DNA of 64,000 bases. Source: Podocnemis expansa (taxonomy: Eukaryota; Chordata; Testudines; Podocnemididae). The notes under the pieces are model-generated. The model ran no database searches. It saw only the letters and a program-made list of their open reading frames with translations, and was not told the origin of the DNA. Positions within the stretch are counted from its first letter, which is position 1; each line of letters opens with the position of its first letter. A program made the translations under genes and the position numbers. Shown piece after piece: positions 63,111 to 64,000 of the stretch. Location of the stretch: assembly GCA_007922195.1 (NCBI GenBank), contig ML682005.1:29190373-29254372 (forward strand). Direction: 5' to 3'.

Positions 63111-63815
63111 CAAGCCATCCCAGCACATTGAGGTATAGAGGACACATCCCACACTGAAGGAACAGTGATAGGCAGTAGTACCAGGAAGTTGATTTAGACT
63201 CCCTTCTGGGAGGGCCCCCTGTTCAGTGGTTAACTCACACAGGGCCCTGATCTGGGACTAGTAAGAAAACAAGCAGGAAAACAAGGGACTAGAGGTCAGG
63301 TGTGCCAATCACTCAATCACCCAGGTTTTGAAACAGCGTGTTACAGTCTCAAACACAAGACCTTTTACTATTAATTGTTTGGACATCATACACTATCTTA
63401 CCAGTTAACACTTACAAGCATCTTTGTCTACCTTTACATATAAGAACAGGGGCTACTTCCCCATTGCCTTACACTTTCTGCAATCATTTATAACTGTGCT
63501 GAGTTTAAAATATTGCTATTCTGATTTTCAACCTTTATATTTGTGATCCCACCCCCCCACCCCCAAAAAAAAGAATGGAGGTGCAGACCTCTTTCGAATT
63601 CTTAGATATAGTCTGCAGACCTTCATGGTTCCATGCATCACAGGGTGAAAACCACTGGTGTAAATGATTTCAGTAGGTGTGAGAGCAGTGGAGAATATGG
63701 GCCACTGCATTTTAATGGTCGTAACCCATTCTACCTATCCATAATTCTCCTTTATAAAAGTGATAAATGTACAACCAGAACCAACCCCCACATTGCCAGA
63801 GAGATGTACTAGATC
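63111..63815. other. Upstream flank, unassigned
   Basis: No gene or named repeat; a C-run followed by an A-run lies near 63548-63572. Confidence 0.5.
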
Positions 63816-64000
63816 AATAGTTCTCAGTCTGTAGTATGTGTACCACTAGTGGTATACCAGACACAGGTTGAGGCTCCATGTGACAGCCAGCTGCTTCCCC
63901 CAGCCCTAGCTCCCAGCTGAAAGGTGTGAGGCAGTGAGCTACTACAGGGTTTGGGGTACTTATCTGGGCACTTTGGGGTCCTTATTAAAATTTTCAGACA
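63816..64000 (+). mobile_element. hAT-like element, left part, cut by the window edge
   Basis: AATAGTTCTCAGTCTGTAGT and GTACCACTAGTGGTATACCA are typical of the start of hAT nonautonomous elements (usually CAGGGGTTCTCAAACTG). It continues past the window. Confidence 0.5.

Overview
The window is vertebrate nuclear DNA, most likely from a turtle or a close archosaur-line reptile. The repeats suggest this: CR1/L3 and L2 LINEs, PIF/Harbinger and hAT MITEs, chromodomain-type Ty3/gypsy remnants, and a palindromic repeat ending in GGGGTAGC. The exact species cannot be read from the sequence. A run of 400 Ns shows this is a draft assembly.

Only one host gene can be supported: CDH19 (cadherin-19, a type II classical cadherin) on the minus strand. 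Seven consecutive coding exons lie at 36207-36010, 25060-24766, 15636-15517, 13140-12976, 7154-6970, 5149-4896 and 755-619. Every junction has AG/GT splice signals and the phases fit throughout. Together they give 1354 coding bases, or 451 codons plus one base: signal peptide, short propeptide with an RVKR cleavage site, EC1-EC3 and the start of EC4. The rest of EC4, EC5, the membrane segment and the catenin-binding tail lie beyond position 1. The first coding exon opens with a splice acceptor, so a 5' noncoding exon and the promoter lie above 36.2 kb. I could not locate them.

The introns (1-36 kb) and the upstream flank (36-64 kb) are mostly mobile-element debris. LINEs: antisense CR1/L3 at 7.3-9.4, 29.6-33.0, 34.2, 39.7-41.7 and 55.7-56.2 kb; sense L2 at 15.8-17.4 kb; a sense CR1/L3 split into pieces at 49.1-55.0 kb. 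LTR elements: Ty3/gypsy integrase, chromodomain and LTR at 10.4-11.9 kb, an RNase H scrap at 57.4-57.6 kb and an LTR-like block at 62.6-63.1 kb. DNA transposons: a two-gene PIF/Harbinger element at 50427-54020 with decayed transposase and Myb/SANT genes, at least eight related MITEs, and several hAT-type MITEs with 8-bp target duplications.

The Harbinger element shows how its parts fit. Its transposase and Myb-like genes converge on poly(A) signals about 35 bp apart. The MITEs share its TIR pattern (GG[GC]TA.GT..ACAC) and 3-bp target duplications, and each is filled with short palindromes that probably served as protein-binding sites. I found no new host system; the most unusual signals concern the architecture and insertion history of these repeats.
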